Positions 33,774 through 42,900 of a stretch of DNA of 64,000 nt are shown piece by piece. The position numbers and the translations under genes are program-made. This DNA comes from Anaerolineales bacterium UBA2200. GTDB lineage: Bacteria; Chloroflexota; Anaerolineae; UBA2200. The notes under the pieces were generated by a model that had not been told where the DNA came from, did no database searches, and was given only the letters and a program-made list of their open reading frames with translations. The first letter of the stretch is position 1; each line of letters opens with the position of its first letter. The DNA lies in the NCBI GenBank assembly GCA_002327925.1, contig DCVA01000024.1, forward strand, positions 1 to 64,000, in the 5' to 3' direction.

Positions 33774-34640
33774 GTGAGCCGGTCAAAGTGCCTGATGACC
33801 GTTGTCTGCGTCTGCCTCTCTCTTTTCTTGCTCTCCTGCGGCACGCCCCGGATCGCGCCAGGTGCCTCGGAGGATGCCGTCCTACTGCGTCTGGCTGGAT
33901 CCACTTCTATGTTGCCCCTGCTCAGCCAGCTTTCCGCCGCCTACACCGAGCGCCACCCCAATGTGAGCTTCGACCTGCTTGGTGTTGGCTCTGCAGGGGG
34001 CCTGGAACTGCTACAGCGAGGGCAGGCCGACATCGCCCTCGTATCTCGCGAGTTGTTGCCCGACGAGGAGCAGGATACGCGCAGCGGGGCACGCCTGCGG
34101 AATGCCTCACCGGTTGCGCTGGACGCTGTGGCCATCATCGTCAACGCGCGCAATTCGGTGCGCGCCATGGACCTGCATTCGCTCCGCAGGCTCTTCAGGG
34201 GACAGGTCGCGGACTGGTCGGAGCTCGGTGGCCCGCCGAACGAAGTGTGCATTGTCAGTCGCGAGGAGGGGTCGGCCACACGCCGCGTGTTCGAGCAACT
34301 CGTGATGACGGGATACCCGGTCACCTCGGGTGCCGTGGTGATGCCGAGCAGCGCTGCGGTGGTAAGTTACGTCGCACAAAACGAGGGTGCGGTCGGGTAT
34401 GTCTCTCTGGGGCACCTGGGAGCTGGCACCACGGCCTTGCAGATCAATGACGTGCTACCTGAGCGAGCCACGATCGAAAACGGCCGGTATCCTCTCGTCA
34501 GGCCATTCCTTCTGGCTACTCTGCCGACCATGGGTGCCGAGGTGACGGCGTTTGTTGACTTCGCGCGAGGACCCTCTGGGCTGGCGATTGTGCGCCGCCT
34601 GTACGGTGATCCTCTGCCGCCTTCGCAGAGCCAGCCCTAG
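33774..34640 (+). CDS. PstS-like phosphate-binding lipoprotein
   Basis: 288 residues. The N-terminus is a lipoprotein signal ending in LFLLSCGTP, with the lipobox cysteine near residue 22. The mature part has the PstS-like pattern LAGSTSMLPLLSQLSAAY, GVGSAGGLELLQRGQADIALVSREL and REEGSATRRVFEQ, which lines an oxyanion-binding cleft. No pstCAB genes are present nearby, so it may bind phosphate released at the surface (for example by UppP) or another anion. GTG start at 33774; the ATG two bases earlier is followed by a stop. Confidence 0.78.
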   Translation: MSRSKCLMTVVCVCLSLFLLSCGTPRIAPGASEDAVLLRLAGSTSMLPLLSQLSAAYTERHPNVSFDLLGVGSAGGLELLQRGQADIALVSRELLPDEEQDTRSGARLRNASPVALDAVAIIVNARNSVRAMDLHSLRRLFRGQVADWSELGGPPNEVCIVSREEGSATRRVFEQLVMTGYPVTSGAVVMPSSAAVVSYVAQNEGAVGYVSLGHLGAGTTALQINDVLPERATIENGRYPLVRPFLLATLPTMGAEVTAFVDFARGPSGLAIVRRLYGDPLPPSQSQP

Positions 34641-34696
34641 TTCCCGGGCGGTGTCACAGTCACCCGGCTCTGACTCAGCACGGCTTGATGCCCCTC

Positions 34697-35521
34697 TTAT
34701 CCGCCCACGAACTCGCCGATTAGTGTCTTTCCTGCCAGTTCTTCCTGACTCATGGTCCGAGAGCGCTCGAGCGTGATGCAGCTTTCCTTGAACGCCTGCA
34801 GCATGCCCAACGGGCTCGGGTTGTCGTTGCGCCGGCCGTATTGCGTGGGGCAGGTACTGAGGGCCTCGACGAAGGAAAAGCCCGGATTTTGCAGAGCCTT
34901 CTGAATCGACCGGATCAGTGGGCGGATGTGCCAAACGGAATAGCGCGCCACGTAGCTGGCACCAGCAGCCACCACCAGGCGCGCCAGATCAAACGCCGGT
35001 TCGGCGTTCCCGTAGGGAGTGGTGAGCGTGCGGGCTCCCAGCGGCGTGGTCGGCGTCACCTGCCCGCCGGTCATCCCATAGATCTGGTTGTTGGCGCAGA
35101 TCACCGTAAGGTTAATGTTGCGCCTGGCGGCGTGAATTAAGTGATTACCCCCAATGGAGGCGATATCCCCATCGCCGCCAATGACCACAACCTTCAGCGC
35201 GGGGTTGAACAGCTTGGCCCCCGTGGCGAACGCCACGGGCCGTCCGTGAGTCACGTGCAGTGTATCTGTGTCAAAGTGCGGGCTGGGAATCCAGCCAGCG
35301 CAGCCGATTCCGGACACAAAAAGCATCTGCGAGAAATCCAGTCCAAGCCCGTCCACCGCCCTCAGGATAGCACCCATAAGTATGCCGTGGCCGCACCCGG
35401 CACAGAAGGGCGTGGGAATGGCACGCGGTCGCAGGTACCTCCTGATGGCGGTGGTGGACCCGGTGCGTTCGATCCCGGCGCCTCGCTCCTGCTCAGGGCC
35501 TTTCGGCTGGCAGCCGGTCAT
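34697..35521 (-). CDS. korB: 2-oxoacid:ferredoxin oxidoreductase beta subunit
   Basis: 274 residues. FCAGCGHGI carries cluster-binding cysteines, and GDGDIASIGGNHLIHAARRN followed by ICANNQIYGMTGGQ is the thiamine diphosphate motif. It oxidatively decarboxylates a 2-oxo acid to acyl-CoA with reduction of ferredoxin, together with the alpha and delta subunits encoded upstream. Similarity is to 2-oxoglutarate/branched-chain types, so the kor name is provisional. Its ATG overlaps the alpha stop (ATGA). Confidence 0.85.
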   Translation of the reverse strand: MTGCQPKGPEQERGAGIERTGSTTAIRRYLRPRAIPTPFCAGCGHGILMGAILRAVDGLGLDFSQMLFVSGIGCAGWIPSPHFDTDTLHVTHGRPVAFATGAKLFNPALKVVVIGGDGDIASIGGNHLIHAARRNINLTVICANNQIYGMTGGQVTPTTPLGARTLTTPYGNAEPAFDLARLVVAAGASYVARYSVWHIRPLIRSIQKALQNPGFSFVEALSTCPTQYGRRNDNPSPLGMLQAFKESCITLERSRTMSQEELAGKTLIGEFVGG

Positions 35522-36672
35522 CGACCTACCTCCCCACGTATTGCCGACAGGATCTCGGGGGGAGTGATCACTTCACCATCGGTCCGGTTGTATCCTTTCG
35601 CCTCAGGGAGCACGCGCTGCACCTCACGCAGAATCTGGCCGCGATTCATCTCCGGCACCATCACCAGGCGCGCGCGCCGGCCCACGCTCCTGACCGCCCC
35701 CGACGGAAAGGGCCACAGAGTGGTCAGTCGCAGCAGCCCGACCCGGATGCCCGCCGCCCGTGCCTCCCGCACAGCCCCGAGCGAACTGCGCGCGCTAAAG
35801 CCATAAGAGACAAGGAGGACATCCAGGTCCGTCTCCTGGCATTCGTGAGTGCGCGTGCACACGATCTCCGGGATGTGGTTGAGCACCTTCCCGGTCAGGC
35901 GTTCCACCAGGGTGGCTTGAGCCTCGGCGCTGGACGTGCGCCGGTAGCCCCAACCATCGTGGGTCGAGCCGGTCACCAGCAGGCTGGCTCCATCGCCGAA
36001 CGACGGCATAGGCGGAACTTCGGCCTGCCCGAAAGGTGGCTTACCGGCGCCCTTGAACCTGGTGAGATACTCGGTCTGTTCCGGAATCTGAATGTTCTCG
36101 CGCAGGTGTCCGACCGCCTCATCCATCAGCAGGATAACGGGCACACGGAACCTCTCGGCAAGATTGAAGGCGCGGATCGTCTGCTCGTATGTGTCCTGCA
36201 CCGACCAGGGCGATATGACGATGATCTCATAGTCGCCATGCGCACCCCAGCGTGCCTGCATCACGTCTCCCTGTGCCGGCCTGGTGGCCTGGCCCGTGCT
36301 CGGGCCGGCCCGCTGTACATCCACCACCACACAGGGAGTCTCGGTGATAATCGCATAGCCGATGTTCTCGAGCATCAGACTGAGGCCCGGCCCCGAGGTA
36401 GCTGTCATGGCCCTCGCCCCGGCCCACGACGCTCCGACCACAGACGCAATCGACGCGATTTCATCCTCCATCTGGACGAACACGCGACCCGGGCACTCGG
36501 CGAAGCGCCGACAGATGTGCTCCATGATCTCTGATGCGGGGGTGATGGGGTACCCGGCGTAGTAGTTGCAGCCAACGGCGATGGCTCCTTCGGCGCAGGC
36601 CTCATCGCCCTGCATGAAGTAGCGGCCTGGCTTCAAAACACTCGGGATACTGGCGCGCGGTTCCAGGGTCAT
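35518..36672 (-). CDS. korA: 2-oxoacid:ferredoxin oxidoreductase alpha subunit
   Basis: 384 residues. GDEACAEGAIAVGCNYYAGYPITPASEIMEHI is the substrate/CoA-facing start of the family. The TSGPGLSLMLENIGYA region and QATRPAQGDVMQARWGAHGD are characteristic. The C-terminal part (VLLVSYGFSARSS...) is the second pyrimidine-binding-like domain. The length fits the four-subunit KorABCD type without a fused gamma domain. It overlaps korD and korB by ATGA on both sides, so the three are translationally coupled. Confidence 0.85.
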   Translation of the reverse strand: MTLEPRASIPSVLKPGRYFMQGDEACAEGAIAVGCNYYAGYPITPASEIMEHICRRFAECPGRVFVQMEDEIASIASVVGASWAGARAMTATSGPGLSLMLENIGYAIITETPCVVVDVQRAGPSTGQATRPAQGDVMQARWGAHGDYEIIVISPWSVQDTYEQTIRAFNLAERFRVPVILLMDEAVGHLRENIQIPEQTEYLTRFKGAGKPPFGQAEVPPMPSFGDGASLLVTGSTHDGWGYRRTSSAEAQATLVERLTGKVLNHIPEIVCTRTHECQETDLDVLLVSYGFSARSSLGAVREARAAGIRVGLLRLTTLWPFPSGAVRSVGRRARLVMVPEMNRGQILREVQRVLPEAKGYNRTDGEVITPPEILSAIRGEVGR

Positions 36673-36893
36673 GCGCTCTGCCTTTGCGGTTCAACCTGAA
36701 CGGAGATAGCCAGATCCGGGCACAGCAGCTCGCACAGCAGGCAAGAGCTGCAATCCTGCGGCCGGGCCACAACCACCGGATGAAAGCCGTTGAAGAAGCT
36801 GCCCGAATCGACCTCCAGCACATGGCGAGGGCAGACACCAACACAGATATGGCATCCTTTGCACCAGGAATTGTCGATCTCAATGCAAGTCAT
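36669..36893 (-). CDS. korD: 2-oxoacid:ferredoxin oxidoreductase delta (ferredoxin) subunit
   Basis: 74 residues with two [4Fe-4S] cysteine sets: C11, C14, C17, C21 and C48, C51, C54, C58. It passes electrons from the beta-subunit cluster to soluble ferredoxin. It heads the korDAB operon, with promoter at 36960-36988. Confidence 0.87.
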   Translation of the reverse strand: MTCIEIDNSWCKGCHICVGVCPRHVLEVDSGSFFNGFHPVVVARPQDCSSCLLCELLCPDLAISVQVEPQRQSA

Positions 36894-37345
36894 TCACCAC
36901 GATCCTGTCCTGCCCCGGCGCAATTCCACTGTAGGGCTGACGCGTGCTGTCCTTGCGTGATTGTACCCGTTGCCTTGACGGAGGGCAAACAGCTCTTTGT
37001 ACACAGTGATACTACTCGAGTCTCGGCTGGCAAGGCGCCGTGGCGGTTTTGCCTTTTGCTTTATACTGTGCTAGCATGGTGGTCAGGTTTCGGCCGTCAG
37101 AGATGTCGCACCCTCTAAGGGGGAGCCCATGCACATCGCCTTCCGGTGCGGTCTGTCCCTACCCTGCTAGGCAGGGCCTCACCTCGCCCTCTCTCCATCT
37201 GGTCATCTCCAAGTACCTCCGACACGCATTGATTCCCTGACCTTCCAGAGTCAGCTCGAGCTTGCTTCTGCCTAGGTCTGCCGAGCATACTTGCCAGTCG
37301 CTCCGGACGCAGTTGCCGATAGGCTCGCCGCATAGGAGGTAACGA
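36894..37345. other. intergenic gap between korD and the amidohydrolase gene
   Basis: Contains the korD promoter on the minus strand. A TATACT at 37062-37067 could be a -10 for the forward gene, but no convincing -35 lies at the right distance. No gene was found. Confidence 0.5.
36960..36988 (-). promoter_or_regulatory. putative promoter for korDAB
   Basis: On the minus strand TTGCCC (36983-36988), a 17-base spacer and TACAAT (36960-36965), about 70 bases before the korD ATG. Confidence 0.55.
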
Positions 37346-39139
37346 ATGCGTCAAGACAAGCGGTTCGGGAGAGTGAGTCGCCGTCGGTTTCTGGCCATGT
37401 TGGGTGCCACCCTGACGTGGATCGCCACTGGCTGCGGGCGCCGTGAGAGGCAGCCCCCGTCTCCAACCGCGGCGCCGCCTGCCTCCCCCACTGCGACGCT
37501 GCGACCCCTGGCCAGCTTCACGCCAACGGCGCAACCCACCGTGGCCAACACGGCAGGAACCGCTGACATGGCCTTCATCAATGGTAAGGTGATCACGGTT
37601 GACCACGCCGACACCATTACCCAGGCTGTCAGCGTGAAGGATGGCCTGATTCAGGCTGTGGGGTCCAGCGACGAGCTGCGCTCACGAATCGGAGCCTCCA
37701 CACGGGTCGTAGACCTGAAGGGCAAGACCCTTACCCCGGGATTGATCGACCCACATAACCACTTTCAGGTGGTGGCATTGTTCGGCTCTTACTTCCAACC
37801 TTTTCTGCCTCCCGAGGTCAAGTCAATCGACGACATGAAGGCCAGGCTGGCCAAGGTAGCGTCCGATACTCCCAAGGGTCAGTGGATTGTCGGTTACTAC
37901 CTGACCATCGGCGAGGGTGGAATACCAAATCGCTTTGACCTTGACCCTGTCACGCCCGACCACCCGGTGTGGATGATGCAGCAAGGGGGCCACTACGGGG
38001 CAGCGAACTCCGCCGGCCTCAAACTTGCGGGAATCAGCTCCAAAACCCCCAATCCCGTGGGCGGGATTATCGAGCGCGACGCGGCTGGAGAGCCCACTGG
38101 CGTATTCTTTAACCATCGTGCCATGGATGTGCTGCGAAAGGCCATCCCCCTTTGGACCACGGATCAGACCCGTGAGAACATCATTGCCACACAGCCGATT
38201 TTTGCCTCCTGTGGCGTGACCACTTTCCACGACAACAACGTGCGCGGAACAGATGCCGTCAAGGTCTATCTCGATCTGGGCAGGCAAAACAAGATGTACC
38301 TGCGCGGCTCGGTCTACTATACGCTGGAGTGGCCGAATGACCTCAGCCGCGCCCTGAACGAGATTGAACACTACTCCGATGCCTTTGTGCGCTTTGCTGG
38401 CTTCAAGTTCCTGATTGATGGTCAGGCACCGACCGCTTTCTGCCACGAGCCCCATGATGGCATAAGCTGGAACGTCTCCACCTGGGAAGCCAGGAACTTT
38501 AAAGATACGGTGCGTGCCCTGCACGACACCGGATTGCAGATCTGCGTCCACTGCGCCGGCGACGCAGCTACCGACCTGGCGCTCGATGCCTATGAGGCGG
38601 CCATGGATGCCAATCCCCGTCCTGATCCCAGGCATCGCTTGGAGCACGCCGTGATCACCACACCGGAAGCCACCCGGCGCATCAAGGACCTCGGAGTAGT
38701 GGTCAGCACCCAGCCGCAGTTCCTCCGCGTTAGCGGCGATAGCTGGATCAAATCGTTTGGTGAAGAGCGTGCCAAGCGATTCATTGTTACCCGCGAGTGG
38801 CTGGAGAATGGTGTGCATGTGGCGCTGGGTTCGGACGCCCCGACAACCCCCTGGTACTGCCCTCAGATTACCCTGGCGGGGGCTATTGCCAGAACCAGCT
38901 ACTCCGGAACAGTGATGGGCCCAGAGCAACGACTCACCATCCAGGAGGCCCTGCGAGCGCACACGATGGGCGCAGCCTATGCCGGGCACGAAGAAAACAT
39001 CAAGGGCTCGGTTGAACCCGGCAAGCTCGCAGACCTCGTCGTCTGGGACGAGGATTTCTATACCTCTGAAGTGAAGCGTATTCCGCAGATCACAGTGGCT
39101 ATGACCATAGTCAACGGCAAGGTCGTCTATTCAGCCTGA
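37346..39139 (+). CDS. exported amidohydrolase (YtcJ-like metal-dependent hydrolase), probable lipoprotein
   Basis: 597 residues. The N-terminus has a twin-arginine motif, SRRRFLAML, followed by a lipobox-like cysteine in IATGCGRR, then a Pro/Thr/Ala linker to residue 70. The catalytic part is an amidohydrolase barrel: GLIDPHNHF gives the H-x-H pair, HCAGDAATDLAL and HRLEHAVI the further histidines, and ALGSDAPTTPW the metal aspartate. YtcJ-like enzymes deacylate N-acyl or amide substrates; the natural substrate is unknown. A perfect TAGGAGGT ribosome site precedes the ATG. It is probably Tat-exported and anchored outside the membrane. Confidence 0.82.
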   Translation: MRQDKRFGRVSRRRFLAMLGATLTWIATGCGRRERQPPSPTAAPPASPTATLRPLASFTPTAQPTVANTAGTADMAFINGKVITVDHADTITQAVSVKDGLIQAVGSSDELRSRIGASTRVVDLKGKTLTPGLIDPHNHFQVVALFGSYFQPFLPPEVKSIDDMKARLAKVASDTPKGQWIVGYYLTIGEGGIPNRFDLDPVTPDHPVWMMQQGGHYGAANSAGLKLAGISSKTPNPVGGIIERDAAGEPTGVFFNHRAMDVLRKAIPLWTTDQTRENIIATQPIFASCGVTTFHDNNVRGTDAVKVYLDLGRQNKMYLRGSVYYTLEWPNDLSRALNEIEHYSDAFVRFAGFKFLIDGQAPTAFCHEPHDGISWNVSTWEARNFKDTVRALHDTGLQICVHCAGDAATDLALDAYEAAMDANPRPDPRHRLEHAVITTPEATRRIKDLGVVVSTQPQFLRVSGDSWIKSFGEERAKRFIVTREWLENGVHVALGSDAPTTPWYCPQITLAGAIARTSYSGTVMGPEQRLTIQEALRAHTMGAAYAGHEENIKGSVEPGKLADLVVWDEDFYTSEVKRIPQITVAMTIVNGKVVYSA

Positions 39140-39211
39140 ACTTGCGCGATTCGGTGACTTGGCGCACTCGCAACGTTCCGGAGGAACTGCCACGTGTCGA
39201 GGAGGTCGAAA

Positions 39212-39940
39212 GTGAAGCGCATCGCCCTGCTGCTCGCCCTCACCATAGCTCTGCTGATCACGACTCTGGCGCCAGGCCGCGCCACAGCCGGAGAACCGCT
39301 TGCGCGGGCACCAACTCCATCGAACGAGAGCTCATCACGGCACACAGGGGGCGAGGCCCGACTGCAAGCGTCAAAGACTCTGTACCCCACACACCTTGCC
39401 TACATCGAGAGCAGCTATGCCACCACGAATCATGGGGGCCTGGGCTATATGTATGTGGGACAGCAGTACATTCCTATTCCCAACACGTGGCGCGGGCTCA
39501 TCCGGTTCTCGACCGGTCTGCTGCCGGACCAGGCCTATATTACCAACGCCGAGATGCGCGCCAGCTACACCTGCACCGGCGATGGCACCATCGGCTACGT
39601 TACCTACGATGTGCAGGGCTTTTGGACGCAGGACGCAGTAACCTGGAACAACCAGCCAGACAGGGGTGCCGGGCACTTCTACGAGTACCTCAGCGCAGGG
39701 ACCGGGACAGCCGTGTGGGACGTCACCCTGCAGGTAAAGGGCTGGTACTTTGGTACCATGGTGAACAACGGCTTCTACATCATCATGCAAGATGAAATGG
39801 CAAGCCGCTCACACTACTGCCAGTTCTCAAACCCGCACATCGTCGTGACCTACGACCTGCCCACCCCCACAGCCACACCGAACCTCACCCTGGGTATCAT
39901 GACTCTCGATGACGCGGACCCCATTCGTGCCGGGGAGTAG
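39212..39940 (+). CDS. N-terminal part of a giant secreted protein (signal peptide, DNRLRE-like domain), ends at an in-frame TAG
   Basis: 242 residues. A signal peptide (MKRIALLLALTIALLI to ATAGEP) is followed by a DNRLRE-type beta-sandwich (residues 60-205) with RGLIRFSTGLLP, VTYDVQGFWTQDAVTWNNQP and WDVTLQVKGW. A DUF11-like domain then begins (TATPNLTLGIMTLDDADPIRAGE) and is cut after 19 residues by TAG at 39938-39940. The same frame continues without another stop to 45904 and completes that domain. I place the start at GTG 39212, preceded by GAGGAGG; GTG 39194 is in frame too. Codon use does not change across the stop. Confidence 0.75.
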   Translation: MKRIALLLALTIALLITTLAPGRATAGEPLARAPTPSNESSSRHTGGEARLQASKTLYPTHLAYIESSYATTNHGGLGYMYVGQQYIPIPNTWRGLIRFSTGLLPDQAYITNAEMRASYTCTGDGTIGYVTYDVQGFWTQDAVTWNNQPDRGAGHFYEYLSAGTGTAVWDVTLQVKGWYFGTMVNNGFYIIMQDEMASRSHYCQFSNPHIVVTYDLPTPTATPNLTLGIMTLDDADPIRAGE

Positions 39941-39970
39941 CTGCAGTATACGGTTCTGGGAGAATACCGG

Positions 39971-42900
39971 GTGTGGCAGGGCATCGTGGAGATCCGCGAC
40001 ATCCTGCCTTCCCGGGCGTCCTTTGTCTCCGCATCCCTGGGCGGAAGCTTCGACGGGGACCGTAGGGTTACCTGGTACCTCATCGGAGACCAAACCGACG
40101 ACATCGTCCGCATGTTCGCCGCCACCGTGGTGGTCAATGTCAATGGCACCATCCCCGACGGCGACCAGATCCTGAACCAGGCCGAGATCTGGTGGAATGG
40201 AATTCTCCACGCACACGATGACGAGTATACGACTGTGCTCAACCCGCCCACACCCAGGACGGGCCGCACATCCACCCGCACGCCAACCAGGACCCCGACC
40301 AGGACGCGCACCCCCACAAGGACATACACACCGAGCAGCACACTGACGAGGACCAAGACAGCCACTCAGACTCCTACTCGCACTCGGACACCTACTCCAA
40401 CAGCGACCCGCACGCAGACCAGAACACCAACCAGGACGCCAACTCGTACGGCCAGTCCAACCCGTACAGCGACGCCCTCCTTCTATATCATTAAGGCAGG
40501 CGAGCCTAACCCGGTCGCGCCTGGGGATGTGTTCGATTATGTCATTAGCGGTAACATCTCCATCCCCGAAGGCAGCACGGCTCAGATAAAGAACGTGCTG
40601 CCCGAGGACGTGACCTACGTGGGAAGCGACAGCATGCACGTGATCGGCAATCTCGTTCAGTGGGACCAGTACCACAGTGGATCGTTCTCCCACTACATTC
40701 GGGTCAAGGCCAAGGAGAATCTGCCGCACGGCTACCAGATCGTGAACAAGGCCGAGGTCTTCTATCAAGGGGTGGAGCAGGCAGAAGCCAGTGACATCAC
40801 GACGGTTCTCTGGGCCACTGCAACCGCGACATCTACCCGCACCCCGACTGCAACTCCGACCGTCGTTCCCGATAGCTGGGAGCCGGACAATATCGGCGGC
40901 TGGGCCAGTACCATCGCCGTGAACCAGGGCGCACAGCACCACAACTTTCACGTCCCCAACGACGAGGACTGGGTGAGAGTCAACGCCAACATTGGCGACC
41001 ACTACGTCTTTGAAACCAACAACCTCGGGTCGCGCTCGAATACGGTCCTGGATCTGTACATGTCCGATTGCGATGCCCTCATCGATAACGACAATGACGG
41101 TGGGCCGGGTCTTGGATCACGTATTGAGTGGACTTGTGAGGAAACAGGCCCCTACTATTTGCGCGTGCACCCGAACTATGCCACTGACACCGGTGCGCAT
41201 AGTGAGTACGACCTGTCTGCGACCAGCACCGATACGCTCTCGATCTCGCTCAGCGCCATGGATGAACCTGATCCGGCTTGCACGAACGCTGAGCTCCACT
41301 ACGTTATCACGTTGGACGTTGTCTGCCCCGAGTTCAGCTTCATCGAGCTGAAAGGCAAAATCCCGGCCGGTACGACCTACGTCAACAGCGATGGCTCCCC
41401 TGCCGGAGACGAGGTCACTTGGTGGTTCTCCCAGAGCGGCACTTATGTGAATCATTTGACCGTCCGCGTCAACTCCGACGTACCGGATGGCACTCAGATC
41501 AGCAATCCAATCACCGTGTTTTGGAACTCCCACCTCGTGGCTGTCGGCCTGGCACACACGACGGTGGGGTGCGCGGCACCCACCCCTTCGCCAACGGCCA
41601 CTCGCACACCCACCGGCACACTGAAACCTACCAAGACACTCGTGCCCACGGAGACGCAAACGAGTACGCTCACTCCCAAACCCACCGAATACCGTTCGCC
41701 GACGCCCACGCGCACCCGCACAGCTACCCGCACTGCCATACCTACGGCCACGGCCACCGGCACAGCCACCCAGTCGCCGACTCCGATGGCGAGCGCTACG
41801 CCATCGCAGATCCTCACCCTGGATCGTGTCTGGGTACACGATGGACGCGACAATCCTCAGACCACATTCTGCCCGGGACAGACTCTCGGGTTGGCCGCTG
41901 AGGCCACGAATCACACAGGCGATACGCTGGATACAGTCTGGTCGTTCTCTGTGTACAACGAACTGCACCAGAGGATCACGTCCCTCACCTGTGAAAACCA
42001 GCCAGTGCAGTTGGAAGCCCAGGAGCAGTTGAGGCTCTACGCAAGCAAGGCTATTCCGGCGGATATGGCCGCCGGTACATACACAGTTCTCGGCACCGTT
42101 GTGTGCGGTGGTGTGATGGATTTCCGCAGGGTGACGTTTGAGGTCGTCTCGGTCACTCCCGCGCCAACGACGAGCCCAACATGGACCGTGGCCCCCAGCC
42201 GTACCCCAACTCGCACACTCACCCGCACGCCCACGGTCACTCCGACCGCAACTCACAGCTGGACGCCAACCCGCACATCTATTCCAACTCCCACGGTGAC
42301 CGGACCTCAGCAACCCACCTTGCAACCAAGCACCACGCGGACCTCTACCGGCCCGGCGACCTCAACCATGACCAGGGTTCCGTCACCCACAGCAACGGAT
42401 ACCCCGACCGCTACGCCGACCGCCACCCTCGCACCCGCTTCGCCTCTGACCGTGGACCGGGTGGTCATACGGGACAGCTCCGGCAGTGTGCGCAGTCAGT
42501 TCGCCCCCGGCGAGGAGGTTGTCTTCTTCATCGTCGCCACGAACCATACCGGCGGCACCCTTCTGACTCTCTGGTCTTGGGAAACCTTGGGTGTCCTCCA
42601 GCAGGGCATTGATGCCTTGTCCTTTGATGGCTGGTCCTACAACATGCGCCCTGGAGAGCGTGTTGCCCGCTGGGGGGCAACCATTCCCGACGATTTGCCG
42701 CCTGGATCCTACTCCTTCGTTGGATCAGTCGCATACGGGGCATACTCCGATTCCAAACTCGCCCAATTCGGTGTCTTGGCTGCTCCTGTACCTACGGGTA
42801 CACGCACGCCCACACGCCAGATCACGCCACAGGTGCAGCCCACCAGGACCGCCACAAGCACTGGTACTCCGCCACCTCCACCCACTGAGACTGCTATTCC

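Noticed and set aside
37040..37110. Promoter for the amidohydrolase gene at TATACT 37062-37067
   Set aside because: No acceptable -35 hexamer at 15-19 bases, so not listed as a feature in its own right.
39938..39940. TAG as pyrrolysine or general amber recoding
   Set aside because: TAG ends several ordinary genes in the window and no pyl genes are visible. Alignment with paralogous domains suggests a simple point change.
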